Below, one piece after another: positions 22,177-32,581 of a DNA stretch of 64,000 bases. Source of the stretch: Amaranthus tricolor (lineage: Eukaryota > Streptophyta > Magnoliopsida > Caryophyllales > Amaranthaceae). The notes beneath the pieces were generated by a model. It worked only from the letters and a program-made list of their open reading frames with translations. It was not told the origin of the DNA and searched no databases. The stretch's first letter is position 1; every line of letters starts with the position of its first letter. Where the stretch lies: NCBI RefSeq assembly GCF_026212465.1, contig NC_080062.1, positions 5,780,865 to 5,844,864 on the forward strand, in the 5' to 3' direction. The position numbers were made by a program, and so were the translations under genes.

Positions 22177-25100
22177 TAGGCATGGCCACGAGGCGGGTTA
22201 CCCGGAACCGAACCGGTCCCGAACCGCTTGGAACCGGAACCGGAACCGGAACCGTTTGCGACAGGTTCCGAACCGCCCCGAACCGCGAAACCGTGAAACC
22301 GCCGGAAAAAACCGTCGTGAACCGGGCCAAAAAACCCGCGGGTTGGAACCGGAACCGGTCCGGGAGAACCGGTCCAACGGTTCCATGGAATCGGTTCTGG
22401 AACCGGAATCGGGACCGGTCCGGTTGAACCGGCTCAACGGTTCCATGGAACCGGAACCGGGACCGGTCCGGTTGAACCGGCCCACCGGTTCCATGGAACC
22501 GTTGAGCCAAACTAGCCGTTACTAGCCGTTAGAGAGCCGTTGGGATATTTCCTATAAATACTCATCAATTTCAATCATTTTCATTCACAACTCATCTCTT
22601 CTCCTACTCTCTCTACTTACTCTCTCTACTTAATTCTTTAATTACGCAATTATTCTCTTAATTACATAATTAGTCTTCTAATTATTTCTTAATTTAGTTA
22701 GTTACATAATTAATCATTTATTTATTTCTTAATTCTATATTTCTATTTTTACTTCTATACTATCAATCATGTCTTCATTTTTGAAAAAAGCCACAAAAAA
22801 AGTTACTAAAGTGGCAAAATCATTAGGAGGTTCCAGTTCCTCCAAAAGAAAGGCCACTTCTACTCCGTCGGTATCAACAACACCCTCCATTAGTAATTAT
22901 AATTATGAACCTAATTATCCGGAAGGGTACGACCCGGAGTTACATCAATATGCAGAAGAAGTGGAAAAAGATATACAAATTGAAGAACAAGAAGAACAAG
23001 AAGAAGAACCAACGACCCCAATTGGGGTACATATATCTCGACAGTCATCAACAAGATCAGATGAAGAACAAGGAGAACAACAACAACAAAGACAAGCTCG
23101 TGGTAAACGAGTCAATTTCCAAACTATCGGTTAGTTTTATAATTTTATTCTTCAAATTAATTAAACTTTAAATTATTTATTTATTTAATTATAGTTTTAT
23201 AATTTTAAATTATTTATTTAGATGAAGATGAACCAGTAAGACAACATTTTCCGGCAATGCCACCTCCTAGTGGTAGAGCTGTTTCACATGTGTGGTCGTA
23301 TTTCACAAAAGAACCAACCGAGAATCCAGATATTTTCCTATGCACTTGTCAAATTTGTGAAAGTCAAGGAGTAAAGCCCTTAGTTTCATACAATTTCGCC
23401 AGAGGTAAATACTTTTTAAGTTTTTTATACATACATAATACATTCATACATTATATATTCATATTTTATAAACATTTATTTATTGTGTTTTGTGAATACG
23501 TGTTAGGTGGTGGAACGGGATCTTTTAACAAACATTTGGCAAAGAAGCATGGAATCACAAAAGAAACTCATGCAGCAAGCAGCAGCGGGACCACAAGTGG
23601 AAGCCGACAGACACAATGGGACATTCCCAACACAGGTATGCCTTTTAGATATAATCGTAATGACATGATTGATGAATTTTCTAGGTATGTAATTTGCGAT
23701 GAATTGCCTTTTAACCACGGTGAAAGTAGGGCATATGAGCGTCTCACTAGACAACAATTGCAACCACAATTTAGAACAATCCCTAGGAGCACTCTTAAAA
23801 GACGAACAATTAAATTATACGAATCAATGCGCTATGACCTAGTTGAAATGTTTAAATCGTTTAATGGTAGGGTTAGCATAACAACTGACATATGGTCTGC
23901 TCCGCCACATTTAGAATCTTATATGTGTGTAACAGCACACTGGATAGATCGAAATTGGATTATTCAAAAAAGAATAATTGCTTTTGAGACTATGCCGAAA
24001 GACATACCGGCGAAAACATAAAATATAGATTAATAGAGATATGTAGGGAATGGAACTTATTAGATAAAATATTTTGTTGTTCAACAGATAATGCAACCGC
24101 AAACATAAAATGTATAGAACTTTTATTTAACGAACCCGCCTTTAGTTTAATCCTTGGGGGTAGCTTATTACACATACGTTGTTGTGCGCACATAGTTAAC
24201 TTATCTTGTCAAGTAGGTATAAAACAATTAAGTGAATTATTAGAACCAATTAGGGATATAGTAAAATGGCTTAGGATCGGAAAGATTAAAAGAAGATATA
24301 AACAATTATGTGACCAATACCAACTTAAAAAAGTGTATTGGTCATTAGATACTCTTACACGTTGGGGGTCAACGAACGATTTATTAAGAAAGGCGATTGC
24401 TTATCGCCTAGTAATAACACAACTATATAGTGAGTGTACAGATAGTTTCATAGCTGATGAAACTTGGGAATTAGCAATAGGTGTACATAACATATTAGAA
24501 GCGTATGACCACGCGACTAAGATTTTTTCTTATGTTTATGAACCGAACGTTCACTTAGTAATAAGTGAATGTATTACTATTTTTTATCACCTGCTTAAAC
24601 ATACACAAGAAGATACTAACCCACAATTAAGGCCGATTCTTGCTGAAATGATGGAAAAATGGAAATCATATTTTACCGATTTTCCTTACATTTATGGAAT
24701 CGCAACCATTTTGGACCCACGTTTTAAAACCGAGGTCCTAACCAAAGTAATAGGATTTTATTATCAAGCGTTAGATCGCCCGTCTTCCGATGTAGCTTAT
24801 TATGTCGGAACATGTTAAAAATATTTAGTTGAACTGTATGATTTTTACGCTAGTGTATATAACCCGAAACGCGATATGTCTAGGCGTGCTAGCGTTTCGG
24901 CTCGTCCCACTTTCTATAATTCAGTAATTGCTAACATAATGACGCAAGATGATAGTTATGTAGGATCTTCTTCTTCCTCGACCACATATTTAGAACTTGA
25001 TAGTTATCTAAAACACCACTTTGAAATAGACCCAAGTGTCTATAATATTTTGGAGTGGTGGAAAGAAAAATCTTTTAAATTTCCCATTTTATCGAGAATT

Positions 25101-25947
25101 GCAAAGGATATCCTTGCAATTCCCGCGTCCACTATTGCGTCGGAGTCTGCTTTTAGTGCAGGTAGAAGAGTTCTGGATGAAAAGCGATCTCGTCTTGCTC
25201 CACATAGTATTCAAATATGTGTTTGCAAGAAAGATTGGGACCAAGCGGAGATACGAACACAAGGACTAAGGAACGATGATGATCAAGACGACGATGATGA
25301 TCCATGGATGATGATGGATACAACTTCATCATCGTCAGGAGGAGAGTCAGCGGAAGCATCTAATCAACCACATGATGATGACGAAGACGAATAGGATCAA
25401 TCCGACAAGCGACAACGATGAATCAACACTCAACAACTATAAATAAAAGGTATGACAAAGAACTACGTGGGCTTTGATTCCTTCGGGATACGTAGGCAGC
25501 TTAGTATTCATTTGGGTACTAGGTTCAAGTCCATTTTCTCCCTCTTTTTTTATTAATCATCTTTATCGACATTATCATTGATTCGTTTCTTATTAATTTA
25601 TTTTTTTCCATTCTTTTTAGTAAATATTTCAATAACGATGACAACTTGACATGCAATGAATTTCGCTAATAATCAAGTAATCATCAAAGGTACGTCCGCG
25701 ATATTATAGTATTTTTTTATTATACAAAAATTTAAAGAAAAAATTAAAATGGAACCGATGGTCCGACCCGCCCGTCCCGTGAGTTGGAACCGCCGGAACC
25801 GCCTCATGAACCGTTTGGAACCGCCCGGAACCGGAACCGAAACCGGAACCGTTCGCGATAGGTTCCAAATGGAACCGGAACCGGGTGGAACCGAAACCGG
25901 ATGGAACCGGAACGGAACCGGACCAACCCGGACCGTGGCCATGCCTA
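22177..25947 (+). mobile_element. Ac-like hAT transposon (left arm), complete ends
   Basis: TIRs TAGGCATGGCCACG and CGTGGCCATGCCTA, flanked on both sides by a perfect 8-bp target duplication GGTAGGGA (22169-22176 and 25948-25955). Subterminal ~330 bp (left) and ~190 bp (right) are dense in GGAACCGG/CCGGTTCC motifs, the likely transposase binding sites, and are strongly GC-rich against an AT-rich background. A BED-finger hAT transposase lies between. The 3' region has GATTCCTTCGGGATACGTAG. 3,771 bp; the transposase is broken, so it is non-autonomous now. Confidence 0.95.
22769..25394 (+). pseudogene. hAT transposase pseudogene, BED finger and dimerisation domain (left arm)
   Basis: Exon 1 (22769-23129, basic then acidic N-terminus MSSFLKKATKKVTK), intron 23130-23221 (GTTAGT..TTAG), exon 2 (23222-23404), intron 23405-23506 (GTAAAT..TTAG), then one long exon. 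The BED zinc finger spans the second intron: SHVWSYF, CTCQIC, then HLAKKH. Catalytic part: VSITTDIWSAP (about 23875). A 1-nt frameshift near 24005 interrupts the HTGENI-type motif. The next frame has STDNATANIK, HIRCCAHIVNLSCQ and TRWGSTNDLL, a stop at 24816-24818, and the hAT C-terminal dimerisation domain (ILSRIAKDILAIPASTIASE, SAFSAGRRVLDEKRSRL). One frameshift plus one nonsense codon: non-functional, otherwise well preserved. Confidence 0.93.
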
Positions 25948-26069
25948 GGTAGGGATATTAAAAGTTAAAGACATGTGTGAATAATAAAAAGTGTTTTAAC
26001 TAATTTCAAATATGGAAATATAACTAATCAATTAGGACATTAAAGGAAATAGTGATCTGTCCTTTTTGA

Positions 26070-26240
26070 ATTATATTAAAGAAAAAATAAATTGTATACA
26101 TAAAATTAAAAGAGAATTAAAATATATGGATGAGATTAAAAAATAATAACTCATTATCCAAAAGTAAAAATAATACAAATTAAGTGAGACAAACCAAACT
26201 GAAAAATAATACAAATGCAATAAAAGAGAGTATCCTGTCT
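26070..26240. mobile_element. Stowaway-like MITE fragment (left arm)
   Basis: Shares ATACAAATTAAGTGAGACAA and AAAATAATACAAATGCAAT with the reverse complement of the MITE at 18205-18490. Ends AAAGAGAGTATCC. Confidence 0.45.
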
Positions 26241-26311
26241 AGTTGTTGTAAGTCGGCTTTCCCAAAAAGGAGAAGTGGGAGTGTGACAGATGAGAAACAT
26301 GCAAGTTGCAC

Positions 26312-27263
26312 TAAAATCTAAGTATTTGTTTATGAGAAGTTGTTAAAGCAATTGCCAATAGTCTTAATAATGACGTTAATTTTGAACATTTAATCGAATA
26401 TGTTTTGTCTTGTACTTTGGAGAGGGTTAATAAAAATGTGTGTTTAAGGTTTGGAATGTTCGATGTTGGTTGCTTAGTCAAAGCAACAAGAGAGGGGGAG
26501 TTAGTAGCTTCACTTGACCGGTCGAGCGAACATGGCGGGGTCGAGCGAGGAGTGAGTGGGTTGAGCAGAATGGTCAGAACAAGTCAGTAGCTTTACGGGA
26601 GGCTCGCTCGACCGAGCAAGGTAGTGGCACGATCGAATAAGAGTCGAGCAGTCAGCATTGGATTCTGTTTTGGTCAGAATTTGTAGTAATTGTGCAACAA
26701 TATGGTGTATTACTCTAGTGTTTATTTAGATGTTCATTGTCATAGTTAATTGGGGTGTTAAATGTGCTTTATAGTGAAGAATGATGCTCACCTTCCACTA
26801 TAAAAGGGAGTATCATTCATAGAACAAAGACTAGTGCATTGTTAGAAACTTGAGAGTGTTCTTACTTTGTACTAGTATTTTGTGACTTGAGAGAATTGTT
26901 CTCAAGATAAGGGGAGGTTTATTACATTGTAATTGTTGAATTTCAATCTAATAAAACCATATTTGAGGGGGAGGTATCCAAGATACCTCATATACACTTG
27001 TGTTTATCTTTTGCTTATATTTTTCATTTGTTTTTATTGTTGAACCTCTTTGAGGCTTTCATTTTAGAAGGTCTTAGTAAATAACGATTATTTGTGAAGT
27101 TAATAAATCACCCTTATGTGGTAGGATGTGATAGGAGGGTGAGAATTTTGTTATTTTAGTTTATCTTTTTTGGTTTTGTTTATTTTAATATTAATATTCT
27201 TTTTGTCTTTTGTGATGATTTACAAATCACGGTTATTGATTAGGAATTTTTTATTTGTATATA
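26312..27263 (+). mobile_element. LTR-like insertion with promoter in repeat D (left arm)
   Basis: About 950 bp that splits a minus-strand copy of repeat D (26225-26311 on one side, 27264-27430 on the other), with GCAC at both edges as a possible target duplication. It carries a strong TATA box (CTATAAAAGGGAG, about 26799) and, about 145 bp downstream, AATCTAATAAAACC, a poly(A)-signal-like motif. This layout matches a Copia-type LTR (R near 26830). No PBS, PPT or coding sequence is adjacent, so it may be a solo LTR; termini are not clean TG..CA. Confidence 0.5.
26795..26815 (+). promoter_or_regulatory. TATA box of LTR-like insertion (left arm)
   Basis: CACTATAAAAGGGAGTATC, a textbook RNA polymerase II core promoter of the kind found in plant LTRs. 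Mirrored at about 53020-53040. Confidence 0.55.
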
Positions 27264-27430
27264 GCACCAAATTTATTTGTTTTACTCTATTGTCAAACAA
27301 TAATATGGCCTTTTTTTTGGTGTTTTTCCTTGTTGATTGAGTATATATGGTAAAGAATACACCACACATTGTCCCATGCAATCCAAAATAAAGGTGTATG
27401 GTAAAGAATTCATCATGCATGATTTTTCAT

Positions 27431-28934
27431 TATTATTTATTGCTGGTGAGGTAGCACGTCATTATTTTTTTGCTCGATTGTTGAAATTAGACATGTAATA
27501 TATTGTCGGAAAGCTCTTTAAGTTTAGTTTTTAGTGCTGCAAACTTTGCCTTAATGTGAATTTTCTATTAAAAGTTATGGCCAAAACAGTAAACATATAT
27601 CAAATTTTAGTTTTAAATTAATTAGGAGTAATTAATATTAATTAACACAAATTTTTTATTTTTTTATGAATATTCTTGAATTATTTACTTAATAATTTTA
27701 GTTTTTAATAAATTAATAAATATTAATTAATTTAATTTTTTAGTTAATTAATAATAGTAATTTAGTTAATTGATAATAATTTTTGTTTAATTATTTTAGT
27801 ATGCATGAAATAATTTTAGTGTGATTACTAATAATATTAGTATTAATTGCAAAGTCATTCATTTAATAATTAATTAAGTGATCGAATTCATTAACTATAT
27901 TGTTTAGATGTTTAATTAATAATTAATAATTTTAATATTAGTAGCAAGTCTTATATGAGACGATTTCACTGTGAAATGAGCCCATACAAGCGCCCAAAAC
28001 ATTAAACCTCTGTAATTTTAGAGAAAAAAAATATTGAAACTGAAAAAGTAACCAACACTTTTAGTTTTTGAACCAAATCATATTAAGTCGTCTTATGATG
28101 AGACGATCATAATAAACAACTTGTCTAATATTAATTGCGAAATCATTTAATTAATAATTAATAGGAAAAATTATCAAAAATAATCCAACCTTTTATTCAT
28201 TCGCTACGAATGATCCCACCTTTGGATTATTTTCTAATAATCAATCTTTTGTATGTTTTTTCTCTTACCATACCCAATGACCTAAACCACCATAACCTCA
28301 CCCCGTAATCCACCATAACACCACCCCATCCCTCATCTATAGAGCATGCTGGGAGCAAATATATATTAAATATAAAATTATTATAAAATAATTAATAAAT
28401 TAGATTATTCAATGTGGATGATTGAAAGAATAAATTATTTTTGCATTTGGTCAGTGAATGAAGACTATCTATACTTTAAATGGAGCCAAGAAAAGAAAAA
28501 GATTGATATCAACTTGATGTGAGTGTGCTTTTTGTGACATCCTTGTCGTTTAGAGACCAATAATAACTATTCTTTGGAGCCAAGAAAAGGAAAAGACATG
28601 TGACAAAGATATCATTCTAATTATTACTCGTCTTTCTTTCATTATTTATTACAACATTTGCATAATAATAATAATAATAATACAAGAAAATTTTAATTAT
28701 TAATGTGATATACAAATCACCAAAAAAAACAACAAAAGACATAAAAATAAAATAAATAATATAAGAAAAATAAAATAAATCACTAAAAATCTCTCAATAA
28801 ATTAGTTCACATAGTGAAAATTTGTCACTTTTCTAAATAACCGTTGATTTACCTAAACTTCCTCATAATAATACTCTTACTATTCATTTAATATTTTGTT
28901 TATGTAATATCTACTTATACATGAAAAATAACAT
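27431..28934. other. Repeat fragments, no gene (left arm)
   Basis: 28161-28300 resembles the long-TIR MITE terminus of 1230-1300 (AGGAAAAATTATC..AATAATCC). 28486-28575 resembles 10072-10160, just outside the MULE (TTTTTGTGACA(T/C)CCTTGTCG). The rest is AT-rich with no coding signature. Confidence 0.4.
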
Positions 28935-29910
28935 AGTTAATTGGAGTGGTTTGCCTAATTGGGGTTGAAAAATAAAAAGAATTTCATTTTTGGTGTTTCC
29001 CAAAACTTAATTCCCAAAATGGTGTTCATATAATTAAATAGTTTTATTAAGCTACAATTTTTTTGGTTTGGTAATTCCAAACCTGCAAGAGGATAATGTT
29101 GTTATATCAAGCAAATATATGCGTTAAACAAATTCAAACAAATCTCACAAGTCTTACAAAAAGAGTCGAACGTCCAAAAAATACTTCTACATACAACCTA
29201 AAATCTCAATCAAGTCCAAAAGTCAAAATCAATATAGATGTTTGTCAAAACTACTATCCTTGATTTGCAATTTGATGGGAATATAAGCTTTGATCAAGTG
29301 CAGTAGAAATTTGATGTGAATGCTATCATCTTCTTCGTTTACTGTCAATCACAATAAACTATGAGTGCATTAATAATGTATTATAAAGTGTAGCAGCAAT
29401 CATCGTTTACTGACAATTGTTGAATTACTTAACAATGTCATTTGATAAACATCAGTATAACATAGTAGTACTCTTATTGGCAGATTGACTAACAAATTAA
29501 ACATCAACGTAACATAGTTATATTCTTATTGGCAGAATTGCTAACAAATTAAACATCAACATAGCATATGTTAAATATTCTTATTAACATAGTATAGTAA
29601 CATCACCCGTTTACCATTGAGCCGATTGACAAATTTGTGATTATACAAGTCACTCAATAACATTCTTATTCATAGAGATCTAAAAATATAAGACAAAAAA
29701 TACAAGATAAATAACATCATGACTACAATTTATTAAGTTAATTGTTAGGATAGGATTTCCAAACCAAATATTTAGCTTAGTAAAACTCCGTACCTGTGAG
29801 AACACTATTATGAGAATTAAGTTTTAGAGAACACCAAATTTGAAATTCTTTTTATTTTCCAACATCCATTAGGCAAATCATTCAGTTAATTGGGATATTG
29901 TTTAATTTGT
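28935..29910. mobile_element. Inverted-repeat element with ~150-bp TIRs (left arm)
   Basis: 28935-29085 pairs with 29750-29910 in reverse complement (shared TTTGCCTAAT, AAATAAAAAGAATTTCA, TTTGGTGTT, AAAACTTAATTC, TTTGGTTTGG). The core holds a ~52-bp tandem repeat (about 29445-29610, with TTCTTATTGGCAGA and CTAACAAATTAAACATCAAC). No ORF. Long TIRs favour a MULE-type or foldback MITE; the edges are approximate. Confidence 0.6.
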
Positions 29911-30249
29911 CTTAAAGTCTAGTTTTTAAAACATAGAAGTACGAGTTTCATATTTTTTGTCAAGCGGAAATAAATATGCTTAGTATTAAATTATGCCTTA
30001 AATAACATGTAACAAGAAATATTGCATGTAATTTGGAACGAAGAAAGTAATACTTGCTACATCATTTTTATTTTTATTTGTTTCACAATATTTACTACTA
30101 CATACTTTTTTTTAGATTTTTTCTAACGATAACTCTTAAATTGTATTTTATTTTTAATCTAGACTTCAAAATATAGCCAAATAGATTCTTATTTGATTCG
30201 TTTCAATATAAATTTTATTAATATCTAATTTTTATAATTGTTAATTTTA

Positions 30250-31020
30250 TTAATACTCATGCATGATAAATCCTGTACAGAATCACCTTTAATTTTGGAT
30301 TGCATGGGACAAAAATATTGTTGAGTAGTCTTTATCATACTCAATCAACATGGAAAAAGACCAAACAAGAGGACTTATAATTACCAAGAAAAACCAAAAA
30401 AGGTCATATTATTTTTTGATCAAAATTAAAGTAAACTAAATATTTTTGGATTACATGTTTCTCAACTGGACAGGATATTTTTTTTGCATGTATTAATTAA
30501 TGTCCTAATTAATTAGTTACATTTTCCATACTTGAGTTCATTACTTTTTTTGAATTTTTATTCACACAAATTTTCAGCTTTGTTTACCAAAGCTAGCCTA
30601 GAGTCAATTATAACTACACCAGTCAAATTAGTCAAACTTACAGATTTTTTTGCCCAATATAATAATTAAAATGCTAATTTTAAAATTTTAATAACAAATA
30701 TAAATATGAATAAAAAATAAATAAATATATGACCCGCTGGTTTAGACCCAACTGATATAACCGACGGATTTGATAAGCCAAACTATGAGCGATCTTTCTG
30801 TCACATTCTTAATGGCTTCACTATCAAAGTAATTTATATTATTATTTAAGTTTAATTACTTCATTTTAAGGTGGTCTATTATTTTTAAATATAAAATAAT
30901 TGCATCTGAAAATTATTGTCTGTTTTTAATTTGCAAAATTTTTATCACTATGAGTTTTTTTTTTAATATGAAAAACAAGTATTATTGCAAGTTTCACCCC
31001 TTACTCTTTAAAAACCTTCT
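30250..31020 (+). repeat. Dispersed repeat D, longest copy (left arm)
   Basis: Contains GGATTGCATGGGACAA, ACTGGACAGGATAT, ACCCAACTGATATAACCGAC and CTATGAGCGATC in order; partial copies lie at 16600-17115 and, reversed, 20990-22010. Non-coding. Confidence 0.55.
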
Positions 31021-31336
31021 AATCTATTTTTCCAAATTTACTATTTTTTCGAATGACACTCTTGTATGGTTTTAGTTTTGACAAGTAAAACAACAAAATT
31101 TATCATCTATATATAGCTTTACCAAATCATTGTATTGATTTTGGCTAATAAATAATGGTTTTGGGTACAATTATTATAATCCTTTGTGGGTTATTTCATA
31201 AAGTTTTTTACTAGTTATGTTTTTTTAAATCAATAGTCCTTTATTCATAAGTTTGTCATTGAAGTGAACAAAAAAAAGTTGTTTGGACATACATATATGT
31301 ATGCTATGCGAAAACAAAAGAGTTGATAATCAATTA

Positions 31337-31490
31337 CTCTCTCCGTTTCTTTTCTAACGTCTCATTTGCGTTTTAAATACTATTCATCAATCAGTCTTAA
31401 TTTATAATTTATTTTTTATCTATAAATTAAAACATAATTAAACGAGATTTTTTTGATTCATCTAAACATAATGTGTATTAAGTAAAGTAT
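31337..31490. mobile_element. Stowaway-like MITE fragment (left arm)
   Basis: Left end TACTCTCTCCGTTTCTTTTC with AACGTCTCATTTGC, resembling the inner part of the MITE at 15049-15293. No matching right terminus found. Confidence 0.5.
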
Positions 31491-31759
31491 AATTATATAT
31501 CATCCTAATCAAATTAAAATATTTTCTTTAAAAATATGTGCAAATTAAATTAAATTTGGTGATTATTTCCGCATAAAAAAAAAATTTAACTTTCAATACT
31601 AAATTAGGACACAATCAATATGACAATTTTTTATACCAGTTTAGACTTGTTAGTGGTTTTAAAAAATTGCAATTTTTGGTAAATAACTGAGGTATTAAAA
31701 TTCAAACTATTTAAAATTCACATGGAATACAAATGCAATAAATTATAGTTTTTGCCATT

Positions 31760-32581
31760 CATAGGCTTCTTGTAGTGCACTTATTTATATCATTTGATAC
31801 TCTTTAATGATGGTCGTTGTTAGTAATTCCGTGCTTATTTTGAAGATTTATGCTACTTTACTCGTTTTGGTTATTCATGTTGATTTTGAGTGGTTTTGAT
31901 CGTTTTAAACATAATTCTTATGGTTTTAATGATCATGGAGTTTACTAAGGGGATTTTAGCTCGGATGAAGATGTTCTACAAAGAAAATGAGCTAAAGAGT
32001 AAAAGTGTGTTTATAATGCAAAAGTTTTGAGGTGAAATTTGATACATGTCTACTCTTTTGGTCATAACTTTTGATAGAAAGAATGCAATAATGCAAGGTT
32101 TACTGCATTAGAAATTAGACTTCAAGAGCTCTCCAATGGTATATTATTTGCCCAATTCCAATAACCGAGCAAGAAATGACGATCGTTTGAAGTTTGCTGA
32201 AATTATTAGCTAAAAAAGCCGACTCGGCTGCGTGGTCGTGGAAGAGGTTGCCGACTACGCTTTTTTTTTGGAATCCGTGCAACCCAATTTTTAATACTTT
32301 AATTTTTTATTATTTTCTTTTATCTTTATTTTTAATTAACTTCTTATGGTTTATTTAGTGGTACAATTCGAAAAAGCCTCCTTAGAGGAGCACAAGGAGG
32401 GAGACTAAAAATCTCTTTTCCTTCTTCCTCCTTCATCTTCCTCTCCATTTGAACACGATTTTAATTCTTGTAAGCTTTTAATTTCTTGTCATTGATTTAC
32501 TTTCTCATTATTAGTTTAATCTTTCTTCATCACAAAGTTGTATTAGTTTAATTGTCATACTTTAATTGTTTTCTTAGAAAT
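31760..32581 (+). repeat. Retrotransposon-like repeat X, proximal part (left arm)
   Basis: Starts near TGTAGTGCACTTATTTATAT and runs to the CACTA insertion point after CTTAGAAAT. Its continuation is found at 37579-38171 (minus strand, next to the complete CACTA element), and a diverged uninterrupted copy lies at 63613-64000. The phrase GGTCATAACTTTTGATAGAA is reminiscent of plant Gypsy LTRs, but the class is not proven. No ORF. Confidence 0.6.

Noticed and set aside
22022..22525. Open frames on both strands in the GGAACC-rich block (and in 25673-25952 and the right-arm mirrors)
   Set aside because: They are translations of the hAT subterminal repeat (Gly-Thr-Gly, Arg-Phe-Arg, Pro-Val-Pro runs) and overlap in several frames.
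27431..28934. Host promoter or gene remnant
   Set aside because: Only AT-rich sequence and transposon fragments; no splice-consistent coding frame could be followed.
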